Assembly (NCBI GenBank): GCA_012523465.1
Contig: JAAYIK010000016.1
Location: forward strand, 62,001 to 126,000
Direction: 5' to 3'
From: Lysobacteraceae bacterium
Lineage (GTDB): Bacteria; Pseudomonadota; Gammaproteobacteria; Nitrococcales; AK92
DNA: 64,000 nt
The position numbers were made by a program, and so were the translations under genes. Numbering within the stretch: position 1 is the stretch's first letter; each line of letters opens with the position of its first letter. The notes beneath the pieces are model-generated. The model saw only the letters and a list, made by a program, of their open reading frames with translations, was not told the DNA's origin and made no database searches. This document shows positions 20,328 through 29,213 of the stretch, piece after piece.

Positions 20328-21317
20328 TCATCCCTCCGTTTTCGGCCACGGCATGTCGCCAAAATAGGCTTCCAGGGTGAAGAACAGGCGCGGCTCGCCC
20401 TGGAAATCCCGCTCCCGTTCGAACAGCACCTCGGGGCGCAGTTCGACGAACAGCCAGTTCTTGTAAACATTCCGACGCCAGCCGATGTTGACGAACCAAC
20501 TCTCCAGGCGGGTGGTATCGGTTTCCCCGCGCAAGCCGATGTTGGCTTGCACGGCATGCAAGGGGTCGAACTGGTGCGTGACGATGAAATCATGGGCCAG
20601 GTAGGCGCGCCGCTCGCGATAAACCCAGTCGTATTCGCTCACGGCGCGGAAGAAGCGCGGCCCCGGCAACGGCCGCTGCACCAGCAAGACGGTTCGCGCG
20701 CCGGCCCCCCTGTGCTCGCGCCAGTAGAGCTCCTCGGAAGGTCGCACTTCCCAGGCGCCGGGGTAGAAGGAGCGGCCGAGGCGCACCCGCACGAAGGGGT
20801 CGGGCAACGCCCGGCGCAGACGCACCCCGGCGTCGACGTCGAGGTTGACCGCATCCGACAGCTCCTTGAGGTAGCGCAGTCCGGCGGTGAAACCGGAGTC
20901 GCCGCTGGAACGCAGCAGCGCCGGCGGCGCCGGCTCCGGGCCGGCTGCCCGGTCGAAGCGGTGGTCGTCCTCGCTCTCCAGGATCAGGCTCAGCCGCCGC
21001 TCGGTATTGGGCAGGGTCACCCGGGCACGCAGGCGAAACTCGAGGTCGCTGCCCTGCTCGCGCAGCAGCAGTGTGCTACGGGTGCGGATGTAGCTGGAAT
21101 GGTCGGGAATGAAGTCCTCGCCCCCGAACAATCGATCCAGCATCACGCCCAGCGCGGTCACCCGCCGCGACCAGGCCTGATGGGTACGGTCGATGAAATT
21201 TCCCGTCTCCTCGTCCCGCTCGTCCGCCGCCTCCGGCGGCGTGCCGGCAAATGCCACGACAGTGAACAGCAACAGCAAGACGGCCGCCAAAGCCTGGCCG
21301 ATCAAGCTCAACCTCAC
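20328..21317 (-). CDS. Putative outer-membrane protein of unknown function
   Basis: I do not recognise a named family. The 329-residue product begins with a signal peptide (about residues 1-24, hydrophobic core AAVLLLLFTVVAFAG). The mature part has many short segments in which charged and hydrophobic residues alternate (for example FRLRARVTL, RLSLILESE, LFVELRPEVLFE), as in outer-membrane beta-strands, and it ends in aromatic-rich sequence. Its stop overlaps the ATG of the thiamine-binding gene, so the two form an operon. A beta-barrel in the outer membrane is the best guess; a passenger or transport role is not shown. Confidence 0.75.
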   Translation of the reverse strand: MRLSLIGQALAAVLLLLFTVVAFAGTPPEAADERDEETGNFIDRTHQAWSRRVTALGVMLDRLFGGEDFIPDHSSYIRTRSTLLLREQGSDLEFRLRARVTLPNTERRLSLILESEDDHRFDRAAGPEPAPPALLRSSGDSGFTAGLRYLKELSDAVNLDVDAGVRLRRALPDPFVRVRLGRSFYPGAWEVRPSEELYWREHRGAGARTVLLVQRPLPGPRFFRAVSEYDWVYRERRAYLAHDFIVTHQFDPLHAVQANIGLRGETDTTRLESWFVNIGWRRNVYKNWLFVELRPEVLFERERDFQGEPRLFFTLEAYFGDMPWPKTEG

Positions 21318-21391
21318 GCGTTCGTCAATCCCATGGTAAGACTATGGCGCAGCAGACGCTGACTGCCAACGCCGTGCCGCCAGGCCGAAGG

Positions 21392-21826
21392 CTAAAAGCG
21401 CAGTGGCGCCAATTCCCCGGTGCGCCGCCAGTGCAGGTAATCGTCCAGGATCAGCCGGTGGTCGAACGCCAGCGGCAGGCTGGTATCGGCCGGATCGGCG
21501 ACGATAATGGCGCGGGCATCGTCCGCCGCCCGGGGCTGGCCGGCCGCACTGGCGACATAGACGGCGGTGACGGTATGGCCGCGCGGGTCGCGCGCTGGAT
21601 CGGAATACAGCCCCAGCAAAAACTCCAGCTTCACGTCCAGGCAGACTTCCTCCCTGGCTTCCCGTTTCGCCGCCGCCTCCACCCGCTCGCCGACATCGAC
21701 GAACCCGCCCGGGATGGCCAGCCCCAAAGGCGGATTGCGCCGCTCGATCAGCACCACGCGATCGGGCTGGTCGCGCAGGCGAATGATGACGTCGGCGGCG
21801 AGCAAGGGCGTGGTCGGACGGGACAT
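21392..21826 (-). CDS. NUDIX hydrolase
   Basis: This 144-residue protein carries a Nudix box from GGFVDVGE to REAREEV, with the catalytic RExxEE intact. Such enzymes cleave nucleoside diphosphates linked to another group; the neighbouring segment IPGGFVDVGERV is like ADP-ribose or NADH-type pyrophosphatases, but the substrate cannot be read from sequence. The family's Gly at the end of the box is Cys here (EEVCLDV). The ATG at 21826 has GAGGAG upstream; an upstream in-frame start at 21853 is less likely. It stands alone, divergent from the lipoprotein hydrolase. Confidence 0.9.
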   Translation of the reverse strand: MSRPTTPLLAADVIIRLRDQPDRVVLIERRNPPLGLAIPGGFVDVGERVEAAAKREAREEVCLDVKLEFLLGLYSDPARDPRGHTVTAVYVASAAGQPRAADDARAIIVADPADTSLPLAFDHRLILDDYLHWRRTGELAPLRF

Positions 21827-22025
21827 TGCAGCGGCGCTCCTCGACTGCGGCAAAAAGTGACTCGGTGCATGGCATGCTTATACAGGAGCAAGGTAAAACA
21901 ATCCCGCCATGATCGAAAGCTTGCGCCGGCGCACCGCCTGGCGCAGGCCCGATGCATTCCCGTTGGCGCCTTAGGGAAAAGGCGGTTCATGCCAGGATGG
22001 CGAGTTTGCCTGTACCGGTCTGCCC

Positions 22026-23045
22026 ATGCTCAGCATTTGTCTCCCGACCCTGCGCCGCCTGCTCGCCCTGGCCGTCCTGACAGCCGCCGGCTGCTCGCTG
22101 CCACCGCAGCAGGAAAGCCTCGCCCTAGCCCCGCAGCAGCCCGCGCTGCTGGAACACCACGCTGTGATGGACGACGGCTATGAGCTGCCACTGCAGCGCT
22201 GGCTGCCCGCCGCCGAGCCGGTGGCGGTGGTGCTGGCCCTGCACGGCTTCAACGACTACCGCAATGCCTTCGCCGGCGTCGGCCCTTACCTGGCCTCTCG
22301 CGGCATCGTCACCTATGCCTATGATCAGCGCGGCTTCGGCGCCACGGTCGACCGCGGCTACTGGCCCGGCACCGCCCGCATGGTGGCCGACGCCCGCAAC
22401 ATGATCGAGCTGCTGCGGGCGGAGCATCCCGACCTACCCGTCTACCTGCTGGGCGAAAGCATGGGAGGAGCGGTCAGCATCGCTACGGTCGCTCAGGAAG
22501 CAGTGCGCGAACTGGTCGACGGGGTGGTGCTGGTTGCGCCGGCCGTCTGGGCCCGCCAGACCATGCCCTGGTACCAGCGCTGGGCGCTGGCGGTGGCGCG
22601 CACCGTGGCGCCGGGCTGGCGACCTACCGGCCACAGCCTCAAGCGGCAAGCCTCCGACAATATCGAGATGCTGCGAGCGTTGGGCCGCGACCCGCTGGTC
22701 ATCAAGAAGACCCGCATTGATGCCGTGGCCGGGCTGGCCGACCTCATGGACACTGCGCTAGCCTCGGCGTCGCGACTGCGCACCCGCACTCTGGTGCTCT
22801 ACGGCGAGCGTGACGAGATCGTGCCCAAGCTTCCGACCTGCCGCATGCTGCAGACCCTGCCGGAGGGCGGGGACTGGAAGCTGGCCTTGTATCCCGACGG
22901 CTACCACATGCTGACCCGCGATCTCAACGGCCAGCGGGTCATCGCCGACATCGCGACCTGGATCCTGGACCCGCAGCAGCCGCTGCCGTCCGGCTTTCAG
23001 GCCGATCACGAGGACTGGCTCCACCGGCTCTGCCAGCAGGCCTAA
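22026..23045 (+). CDS. Alpha/beta hydrolase lipoprotein (lysophospholipase-like)
   Basis: This 339-residue protein begins with a lipoprotein signal peptide ending in TAAGC, so it should be lipidated and membrane-anchored outside the cytoplasm. The rest is a serine aminopeptidase S33/Hydrolase_4 fold: oxyanion region LALHGFNDYRNAF, nucleophile elbow LLGESMGGAV (Ser in GESMG), the Asp region LYGERDEIVP and a late His in DGYHMLTRD. These features match monoglyceride lipases and lysophospholipases. The ATG at 22026 is supported by the signal peptide. A stem-loop without U-run follows the gene. Confidence 0.88.
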   Translation: MLSICLPTLRRLLALAVLTAAGCSLPPQQESLALAPQQPALLEHHAVMDDGYELPLQRWLPAAEPVAVVLALHGFNDYRNAFAGVGPYLASRGIVTYAYDQRGFGATVDRGYWPGTARMVADARNMIELLRAEHPDLPVYLLGESMGGAVSIATVAQEAVRELVDGVVLVAPAVWARQTMPWYQRWALAVARTVAPGWRPTGHSLKRQASDNIEMLRALGRDPLVIKKTRIDAVAGLADLMDTALASASRLRTRTLVLYGERDEIVPKLPTCRMLQTLPEGGDWKLALYPDGYHMLTRDLNGQRVIADIATWILDPQQPLPSGFQADHEDWLHRLCQQA

Positions 23046-23061
23046 CCGCTCCGCTTCCTGG

Positions 23062-23094
23062 TAGCCGATGGCGGATTTGCGCCGCCATCGGCTA
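23062..23094. other. Perfect 13-bp stem-loop between hydrolase gene and thiI
   Basis: Arms 23062-23074 and 23082-23094 are exact reverse complements around a 7-base loop. There is no U-run on either strand, so it is not a standard intrinsic terminator. It may protect the 3' end of the hydrolase mRNA or slow transcription before thiI. Confidence 0.6.
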
Positions 23095-23117
23095 GCCTGT
23101 TAAATACTCCGCCCTGC

Positions 23118-24383
23118 ATGACAGCTGACCAACCGGGCCTGGACATGACCACGTCGATCAACCGCATTCTGATCCAATACGGTGAACTCACCCTCAAGGG
23201 GCGCAATCGCCGCGACTTCGAGCGCGCGCTCGGCGACAACATCCGCTTGCGGCTCAGCCGCGCCGGGATCGACTGGCCGCTCGAACAGCGCCATCACCGC
23301 GCCCTGGTCCACGTGCCCGAGCAGGCTGCCGAGCAGCTGCCGACGGCGCTGGCGGCGCTCGGTCAGGTCGCCGGCATCGCCACCTTCGCACCGGCAGTCT
23401 TCATCCCGGCCGAACAGACTGGCCAGCCGCATCGGCTGGAGACCGCTCCCATCGAGCAGTCCATGGTCTCGCTGGCCAACGCGCGTCATCGCCCTGGCGC
23501 GACCTTTGCAGTGCGAGTCAACCGGGCCGACAAGCGTATACCCATCCGCTCCGACGCCCTCGCCCGCGAGCTGGGCGCCGTCGTGCTGCGCCAGACCCCT
23601 TGGGACAAAGTCAACCTGACCCAGCCGGATCTGCAGTTGAATCTCGATATCTACGAGGAAGGCTGCTACTGCTATGCCGACAAGCAGCGTGGCCTGGGCG
23701 GTCTGCCGGTGGGCACGGCAGGGCGGGCCATCGCGCTGCTGTCCGGAGGCATCGACTCGCCAGTGGCGGCCTATCTCATGGCTCGGCGCGGTTGCGCCAT
23801 CGACTTCGTGCACTTCACCGCCACCCGGGTGCAACAGACTCGGGCCGCGGAGGAGCTGGTGGCCCGCATCGCCCGCCAGCTCAGCCACTACACCCTGCGT
23901 TCACGCCTTTTCCTGCTGCCCTATACCCACTTCGACATGGCCATGATGGGGCACAACAGCGGCTACGACGTGGTGCTGTTCCGCCGCTTCATGAGCCGCG
24001 CCGCCGAGCGGCTCGCCGAGCGCTGCGGGGCGCAGGCGCTGGTCAGCGGCGACAGCCTGGGCCAGGTGGCGTCGCAGACCATGGAGAACCTGGTCAGCAC
24101 CTCCCGCGCCGTGCAGCTGCCGCTGCTGCGGCCGCTGATTGCCATGGACAAGCAAGAAATCATCGACATCGCCCGCCGCATCGGCACCTACGAGCTGTCC
24201 ATCCAGCCTTACAAAGACTGCTGCGCGCTGCTCAGCGAGAATCCCCGTACCCGCTCCACCCCGGAGCTGCTGGAGCGCCTGGAGGCAGAGTACATGCCCA
24301 ACATGGACGAGCTGCTGGAGCAGACGCTGGCCGAGCAGGTCTGCCTGGAATTCGAGGTGGGCGAACTGGTCGGCCAGGGCTGA
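23118..24383 (+). CDS. thiI: tRNA 4-thiouridine synthase ThiI, without rhodanese domain
   Basis: ThiI uses ATP and a persulfide sulfur to make 4-thiouridine at tRNA position 8, and in some bacteria feeds sulfur to thiamine thiazole synthesis. The 421-residue product has a ferredoxin-like start, a THUMP domain (about 60-175), the PP-loop SGGIDSPV (209-216), and YKDCCALLSENPRT, which holds the Cys equivalent to E. coli Cys344. It ends after LEFEVGELV and lacks the C-terminal rhodanese domain (about 80-100 residues) that carries the persulfide Cys456 in E. coli. The stop is followed after 21 bp by the convergent zipA stop, so no missing domain is encoded downstream. The start could also be ATG 23145. 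Confidence 0.93.
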   Translation: MTADQPGLDMTTSINRILIQYGELTLKGRNRRDFERALGDNIRLRLSRAGIDWPLEQRHHRALVHVPEQAAEQLPTALAALGQVAGIATFAPAVFIPAEQTGQPHRLETAPIEQSMVSLANARHRPGATFAVRVNRADKRIPIRSDALARELGAVVLRQTPWDKVNLTQPDLQLNLDIYEEGCYCYADKQRGLGGLPVGTAGRAIALLSGGIDSPVAAYLMARRGCAIDFVHFTATRVQQTRAAEELVARIARQLSHYTLRSRLFLLPYTHFDMAMMGHNSGYDVVLFRRFMSRAAERLAERCGAQALVSGDSLGQVASQTMENLVSTSRAVQLPLLRPLIAMDKQEIIDIARRIGTYELSIQPYKDCCALLSENPRTRSTPELLERLEAEYMPNMDELLEQTLAEQVCLEFEVGELVGQG

Positions 24384-24404
24384 CGGGCGGGTCGCGCCCT
24401 CGCT

Positions 24405-25151
24405 TCAGACCTTCTTGGCCAGCAGGTGCGCGATCCGCCGGTACTCGCGCAGCTCCTCGCGTATGTGCTCGATGGCTTGATTGGTCAGGCTACAGCGGCG
24501 TTCGTCGAGCAGCTTGGCGTCCAGCTGCTCGGCAATGCGCCGCCCCGCCTCCAGCATCTGCTCGAAGGCGGACAGGCCGTCAAAGGGTCCGGGCAGCTGC
24601 ATGAACAAGGCGACGCCCGGGCTGTTGATCTCATCCAGCCGCTCGGGCTCCAGCGTGCCGGGCTGCAGGATGTTGGCGGCGCTGAACATCGCCACCCGCC
24701 CCTGCCGGGTCTCCAGCGCGCGGTGGTAGATCGCCCGCTCACCGTAGCGCATGCCCACCGCCTCCAGGGCCTGCACCAGCGTCCTGCCGCTGAACAGGCG
24801 ACCGTCGGTAGCGGCCACGTTGATCACGATCAACTTTTCCTGCAGCCCAGGCGGCGACTCGCTTCCGGCCGGCGGCGCCGGCTCCGGGCTCGGCCGCGGT
24901 TCGCCGGCAAGCGCGTCGTCGCGGGTGATGCGGATGATCTCGAAATCGTCGTCGGCCGGCTCTAGCGGATCGCGCTCAGCAACCACATCATCCAGACCGC
25001 TCAGCGCCCGCTCGACCTCGTCGTCGCCGGCGAGCGCCCTGCGGCGGCTTTTACGCGTCCCCCGCCGGCTTTCCTGCCAGCGGGTATATCCGTAGATGGC
25101 CGCGATCACCACAACCCCGGCGATCAATAGCGTCCAGCGCAACTCATCCAT
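24405..25151 (-). CDS. zipA: Cell division protein ZipA
   Basis: ZipA tethers FtsZ polymers to the inner membrane in gammaproteobacteria. The 248-residue product has the expected order: an N-terminal membrane anchor (about residues 6-22), a basic stretch (RRGTRKSRRRA), an acidic and Pro-rich linker, and the C-terminal FtsZ-binding domain (about 105-240) with LIVINVAA and GRLFSGRTLVQAL. The linker is short compared with E. coli. It lies directly downstream of smc as in many relatives, but ligA, the usual next gene, is missing and thiI is there instead in the opposite direction. Confidence 0.95.
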   Translation of the reverse strand: MDELRWTLLIAGVVVIAAIYGYTRWQESRRGTRKSRRRALAGDDEVERALSGLDDVVAERDPLEPADDDFEIIRITRDDALAGEPRPSPEPAPPAGSESPPGLQEKLIVINVAATDGRLFSGRTLVQALEAVGMRYGERAIYHRALETRQGRVAMFSAANILQPGTLEPERLDEINSPGVALFMQLPGPFDGLSAFEQMLEAGRRIAEQLDAKLLDERRCSLTNQAIEHIREELREYRRIAHLLAKKV

Positions 25152-25176
25152 GGCCGCTCCGTCTCATCGAACCTGT

Positions 25177-28100
25177 TCACGCACTTGCCAGCCGTATGGC
25201 GTCGTTGACGTCGACCGAGACCAGCCGCGACACCCCGGGCTCGTGCATGGTGACGCCCTGCAGGTGGTCGGCGATCTGCATGGTGGTTTTATTGTGCGTG
25301 ATGAAAATGAACTGTACCCGGGACGACATCTCAACCAGCAGGTCGCAGAAGCGCCCCACGTTGGCCTCGTCCAACGGCGCGTCGACCTCGTCGAGCATGC
25401 AGAATGGCGACGGGTTGAGCTCAAAGATAGCAAACACCAGCGCCACCGCCGTGAGCGCCTTCTCGCCACCCGACAGCAAGTGGATATTGGTTATCCGCTT
25501 GCCGGGCGGGCGGGCCATGATGGTGACGCCGGTCTCCAGCAGATCGTCGCCGGTCAGCTCGAGATAGCCCTCTCCGCCACCAAACAGGCGCGGGAAAATC
25601 CGCCGCATGCCGGCGTTGACCTTGTCGTAGGTTTCCTTGAAGCGCTGCCGAGTCTCGCGGTCAATCTTGCGGATGGCTGCCTCGAGCGTGGCCAGGGCCT
25701 CGGTGAGGGCGGCGTACTGGCGCTCGAGATAGGTCGCCCGCTCCTGCAGCGCTTGGCACTCGTCGATAGCCGCCAGGTTGATCGGGCCAAGCCGGGCGAT
25801 ACGCGCCTGCAGCTGCTCCAGCCGCTGCTGCCATTCCGCCTCGCTGGCCTCGGCCGGCAGCTGCGCCAGCAGCTGATCGCCGTCCAGCCCCAGCTCCAGC
25901 AGCCGCTCGTGCTCGGCCTGGCGGCGTACCTTCAGCTCCTGCAGCTTGAGGCGGCCGCTCTCCAGCTCCTCGCGCAGGGCCTGGACCTTTCTTTCCGCCT
26001 CCAGCCGACCAAGGTCTAGCTCGCGAAGCCGCTGCTCGCATTCCGCCTGGGCAGCGCGCGCGCTGGCGAGCGCCGCCTCCACTTCCAGCCGCTCCTGGAG
26101 CAGGGTTTCGCGCTGGCGCTCCAGGTCCTCGCCGGGCGCCTCCAGCTCCTTCAGCTGCGCCTCCAGCTCCTGGCGGCGAGCACTAGCCCGTTGCAGCTGT
26201 TGCTGCATGCGCTGCAGGGCTTCCTCCAGCGCCCGCTTGGTGGTGGCGGCGCTCTCCTGCTGCAACGCCAGCTCGTGACGGCGGTCACGCTCGGCCTGCA
26301 GGCGGTGACGGCACTCGTCGAGGCGCGCGGTCAGCTCCGTGCGCGCCTCCTGCAAGCGCTCGCGTGCCTCTTCCAACCGGGCGCCACGCTCCAGCGCTGC
26401 CTGCAAGCGTTCCCTGGCCTGCCGCACTTCTTCCTCGCCCTGGCGGATTTCCTGGGCCAGCTCGGCCAGTTCCTCGTCGATCTGCAAACGCCGCCGGCGC
26501 AACTCTTCCAGCCGGCTCTGGCGCGCTTCCAGCCGGGCCTGCAGACTGGCCAGGCGGCGTGCCTGCTCGTTGCGCTCTTCTTGCCGCTCGTCGCGCTGGT
26601 CCTCGCAGTCCTGCAGCGCGGCGGCAATGCCTTCCAGGGCGTGCTCGGCTGCTTCGATGGTCTCCTGCAGCAGCGCCGCCCGCTCGCGCAGTGCGGTAAT
26701 CTCGCGCTCCCGGACCAGCACCCCGCCGTCGCCGTCGGCGGCGTGCATGCGAGCCCAGCCGCGGCCGAGCCACAAGCCGTCGGGCGTGACCACTGACTCG
26801 CCCGGCGCAAGGCGCGCCCGCAGCCGCTGGGCGGCAGCCAGGTCTTGGGCGCAATTGACGCCGGCCAGCAGCTCGGCCAGAGGCCCCTGACCGCGAACCT
26901 TGCTCAGCAGCAGCTCGGGACTTTCCGGCGGCGTCGACGGCGCCTGGTCCGCGAGCACGGTCACAGTGCCGTTCGGCAGTTGCTCCAGGACAGCCTCGGC
27001 CGCGGCCAGATCGTCCACCACCACGGCCTGCAGAGCCTGGCCCAGCAGCACTTCCACCGCGCGTTCCCAACCCGGCTCTACCTCGAGGCACTGCGCCAGG
27101 CGCTCGCGCCCGTCCCAGCCGCGCTCCTGCAACCAGCGGGTCAGCGGCCCGTCGTCCTGCCCCAGCGCGGCATGCTGCAAGGTCTCCAGGGAAGCCAGCC
27201 GACCCTGCAAGGCCTGCAGCTCGCCGCGCAGATCATCCAGCTCGCCGCGGCGCTCATCTTGCTGATCCCGCAGCTCGTCGTAGCGCTGCTGCAGCTCCTC
27301 CAGCTGCGCGTCGAGCAGCGCCAGCTGGTCGCGCCACTCGGTCTCGTTGGCCGACAGCTGCGCGATCTCCTCCTCCAGGGTCGGCAGATCGACCTCATCC
27401 TGCGCCCGCTGCAGCCGCTCCTGGCGCCACAACAGTTCCTGGCCACGCCGTTCCAGCTGCTCGATGCGGGCCTTCTCCACCTGGGCCGTGCGGGCCGGTT
27501 CGGCGGCGGCGCGGTTGAACTCCTCCCATTCCTGCTGCCAGGCATCCAACGCCTCCTGGGCTTCGTCCAGGGCGGCGGCAGCCTCGTCCTCCCGGTCCCG
27601 CACCAGCTCCAGCTCTGGTTCGAGCTCGGCCAGCCGCCGCTCCAGCTCGACCAGCCGACCGCGATCGCCGGCAATGCTCTGCTCCAGCTCCTGCAGCGCC
27701 TCCACCGTGCGGGCCAGCTCGTCAGCCTGCTTTTCGCGCAGCTCCCGCTGATGGGCGATTTGCTGCTCGAGCCGGGCGATCTCGCTGCCGACCGCATAGT
27801 AACGGCCCTGGATCTCGTTGAGGGCATCGACGCCATCGCTGTGCTGGCTGCGCACCGTCTCGATGTCGCGCTCGACCTGGCGCTGCCGGGCCAGCGCTGC
27901 CTCGACCGCGGTCTCGCGCTCGCGCAGAATTTGCTCCAGCGTGGCGATTTCCTCCTGCAGGGCGCGCATGCGCAGCGCGATCAGTTGGCCGCGAAGGATT
28001 CTCTCCTCGGCCTTGAGCACCTTGTAGCGCTCGGCCGTCTCCGCCTGGCGCTGCAGCCGCTCCAGCTGCTTTCCCACTTCCTCGCGTACGTCATCGAGAC

Positions 28101-28677
28101 GGCTGAGGTTCTCCTGGGTGTCGCGCATGCGCCGCTCGGTCTCCCGGCGGCGCTCCTTGTAGAGGGAAATGCCGGCGGCTTCTTCCAGGTAGGTGCGAAG
28201 CTCCTCGGGCTTGGCCTCGACCACTCGGGATATCATGCCCTGCTCGATGATGGCGTAGCTGCGCGGGCCCAGGCCGGTGCCCAGGAAGATGTCCATAATG
28301 TCACGACGCCGGCAGCGGGCGCCGTTGAGGTAGTAGGCGCTCTGACCGTCGCGGTTGATGGTGCGCTTGACGGAGATCTCGGCGTAGGCCGCATACTGCC
28401 CGCCGAGCCCGCCGTCGCGGTTGTCGAACAACAGCTCCACCGAGGCCTGGCTGACCGGCTTGCGGCTGGCCGAGCCGTTGAAGATGACGTCAGCCATGGA
28501 CTCGCCGCGCAGGTGCTTGGCCGAGCTCTCGCCCATCACCCAGCGCACGCAGTCGATGATGTTGGACTTGCCGCAGCCATTCGGGCCGACAATGCCGATC
28601 AGCTGACCGGGCAGCACGACGGTGGTCGGATCAACGAACGATTTGAAGCCGGCAAGTTTGATCTTGGTAAGCCGCAT
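25177..28677 (-). CDS. smc: Chromosome segregation protein SMC
   Basis: SMC is the long ATPase of bacterial condensin. The 1,166-residue product has Walker A GPNGCGKS (31-38), two long coiled coils rich in Glu, Gln, Arg and Leu, a hinge near residues 510-640 (with LGQALQAVVVDDLAAAEAVL), and the C-terminal head with signature LLSGGEKALTAVALVFA and Walker B FCMLDEVDAPLD. The length is normal. No scpA or scpB is seen in the window. It is divergent from queF across 134 bp and is followed by zipA after 25 bp, probably in one transcript. Confidence 0.97.
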   Translation of the reverse strand: MRLTKIKLAGFKSFVDPTTVVLPGQLIGIVGPNGCGKSNIIDCVRWVMGESSAKHLRGESMADVIFNGSASRKPVSQASVELLFDNRDGGLGGQYAAYAEISVKRTINRDGQSAYYLNGARCRRRDIMDIFLGTGLGPRSYAIIEQGMISRVVEAKPEELRTYLEEAAGISLYKERRRETERRMRDTQENLSRLDDVREEVGKQLERLQRQAETAERYKVLKAEERILRGQLIALRMRALQEEIATLEQILRERETAVEAALARQRQVERDIETVRSQHSDGVDALNEIQGRYYAVGSEIARLEQQIAHQRELREKQADELARTVEALQELEQSIAGDRGRLVELERRLAELEPELELVRDREDEAAAALDEAQEALDAWQQEWEEFNRAAAEPARTAQVEKARIEQLERRGQELLWRQERLQRAQDEVDLPTLEEEIAQLSANETEWRDQLALLDAQLEELQQRYDELRDQQDERRGELDDLRGELQALQGRLASLETLQHAALGQDDGPLTRWLQERGWDGRERLAQCLEVEPGWERAVEVLLGQALQAVVVDDLAAAEAVLEQLPNGTVTVLADQAPSTPPESPELLLSKVRGQGPLAELLAGVNCAQDLAAAQRLRARLAPGESVVTPDGLWLGRGWARMHAADGDGGVLVREREITALRERAALLQETIEAAEHALEGIAAALQDCEDQRDERQEERNEQARRLASLQARLEARQSRLEELRRRRLQIDEELAELAQEIRQGEEEVRQARERLQAALERGARLEEARERLQEARTELTARLDECRHRLQAERDRRHELALQQESAATTKRALEEALQRMQQQLQRASARRQELEAQLKELEAPGEDLERQRETLLQERLEVEAALASARAAQAECEQRLRELDLGRLEAERKVQALREELESGRLKLQELKVRRQAEHERLLELGLDGDQLLAQLPAEASEAEWQQRLEQLQARIARLGPINLAAIDECQALQERATYLERQYAALTEALATLEAAIRKIDRETRQRFKETYDKVNAGMRRIFPRLFGGGEGYLELTGDDLLETGVTIMARPPGKRITNIHLLSGGEKALTAVALVFAIFELNPSPFCMLDEVDAPLDEANVGRFCDLLVEMSSRVQFIFITHNKTTMQIADHLQGVTMHEPGVSRLVSVDVNDAIRLASA

Positions 28678-28811
28678 CCGCGGTACTCAAGCCTCTCGCG
28701 TGATTGTTGGGCCCGATTTTGCCTGCTGCGGCGCCCGCCCCCGAGAATCTGGCGCAAGCCGTGTAGAATAGGCCGCTTCATTATCCTGGCAACGACCATT
28801 CTTGGAAAGTT

Positions 28812-29201
28812 ATGAGCACCAAGCCGAGCAAAGATCTTGAAACCTTCCCCAACCCGTATCCGGAGCGCGATTATACGCTGCACATCCGGGTGCCGGAGTT
28901 CACCTGCCTGTGCCCCATGACCGGACAGCCGGACTTCGCCACCATCCACATCGACTACGTCCCCGACCAACTCTGCGTGGAGCTGAAATCGCTCAAGCTG
29001 TACATGTGGTCATTCCGTGACGAGGGCGCGTTCCATGAGCGGGTCACCAACGACATCCTGAACGATCTGGTCCAGGCCCTGCAACCGCGCTTCATGCGGA
29101 TCACGGCGGAGTTCAACGTCCGCGGCGGGATTTATACCACCGTGGTCGCTGAGCACCTCAAGCCGGGCTGGGAACCGCCGCCGCGGGTCGAGCTGCCCTG
29201 A
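28812..29201 (+). CDS. queF: NADPH-dependent 7-cyano-7-deazaguanine reductase QueF
   Basis: QueF reduces preQ0 to preQ1 in queuosine synthesis. The 129-residue product is the short single-domain form (YkvM type), not the two-domain E. coli form. The active-site region is [15 protein letters not shown], with catalytic Cys34 (LCP) and Asp41 (QPDFA), and the family signature is [16 protein letters not shown]. The ATG at 28812 gives the expected N-terminus. It starts a two-gene unit with the CysZ-like gene, 12 bp apart. Confidence 0.95.
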   Translation: MSTKPSKDLETFPNPYPERDYTLHIRVPEFTCLCPMTGQPDFATIHIDYVPDQLCVELKSLKLYMWSFRDEGAFHERVTNDILNDLVQALQPRFMRITAEFNVRGGIYTTVVAEHLKPGWEPPPRVELP

Positions 29202-29213
29202 CGGGGGGCGCCG

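Noticed and set aside
26845..28815. Plus-strand open frame of 656 codons over smc
   Set aside because: Mirror of SMC coiled-coil codons; overlaps the queF start and has no recognisable domain.
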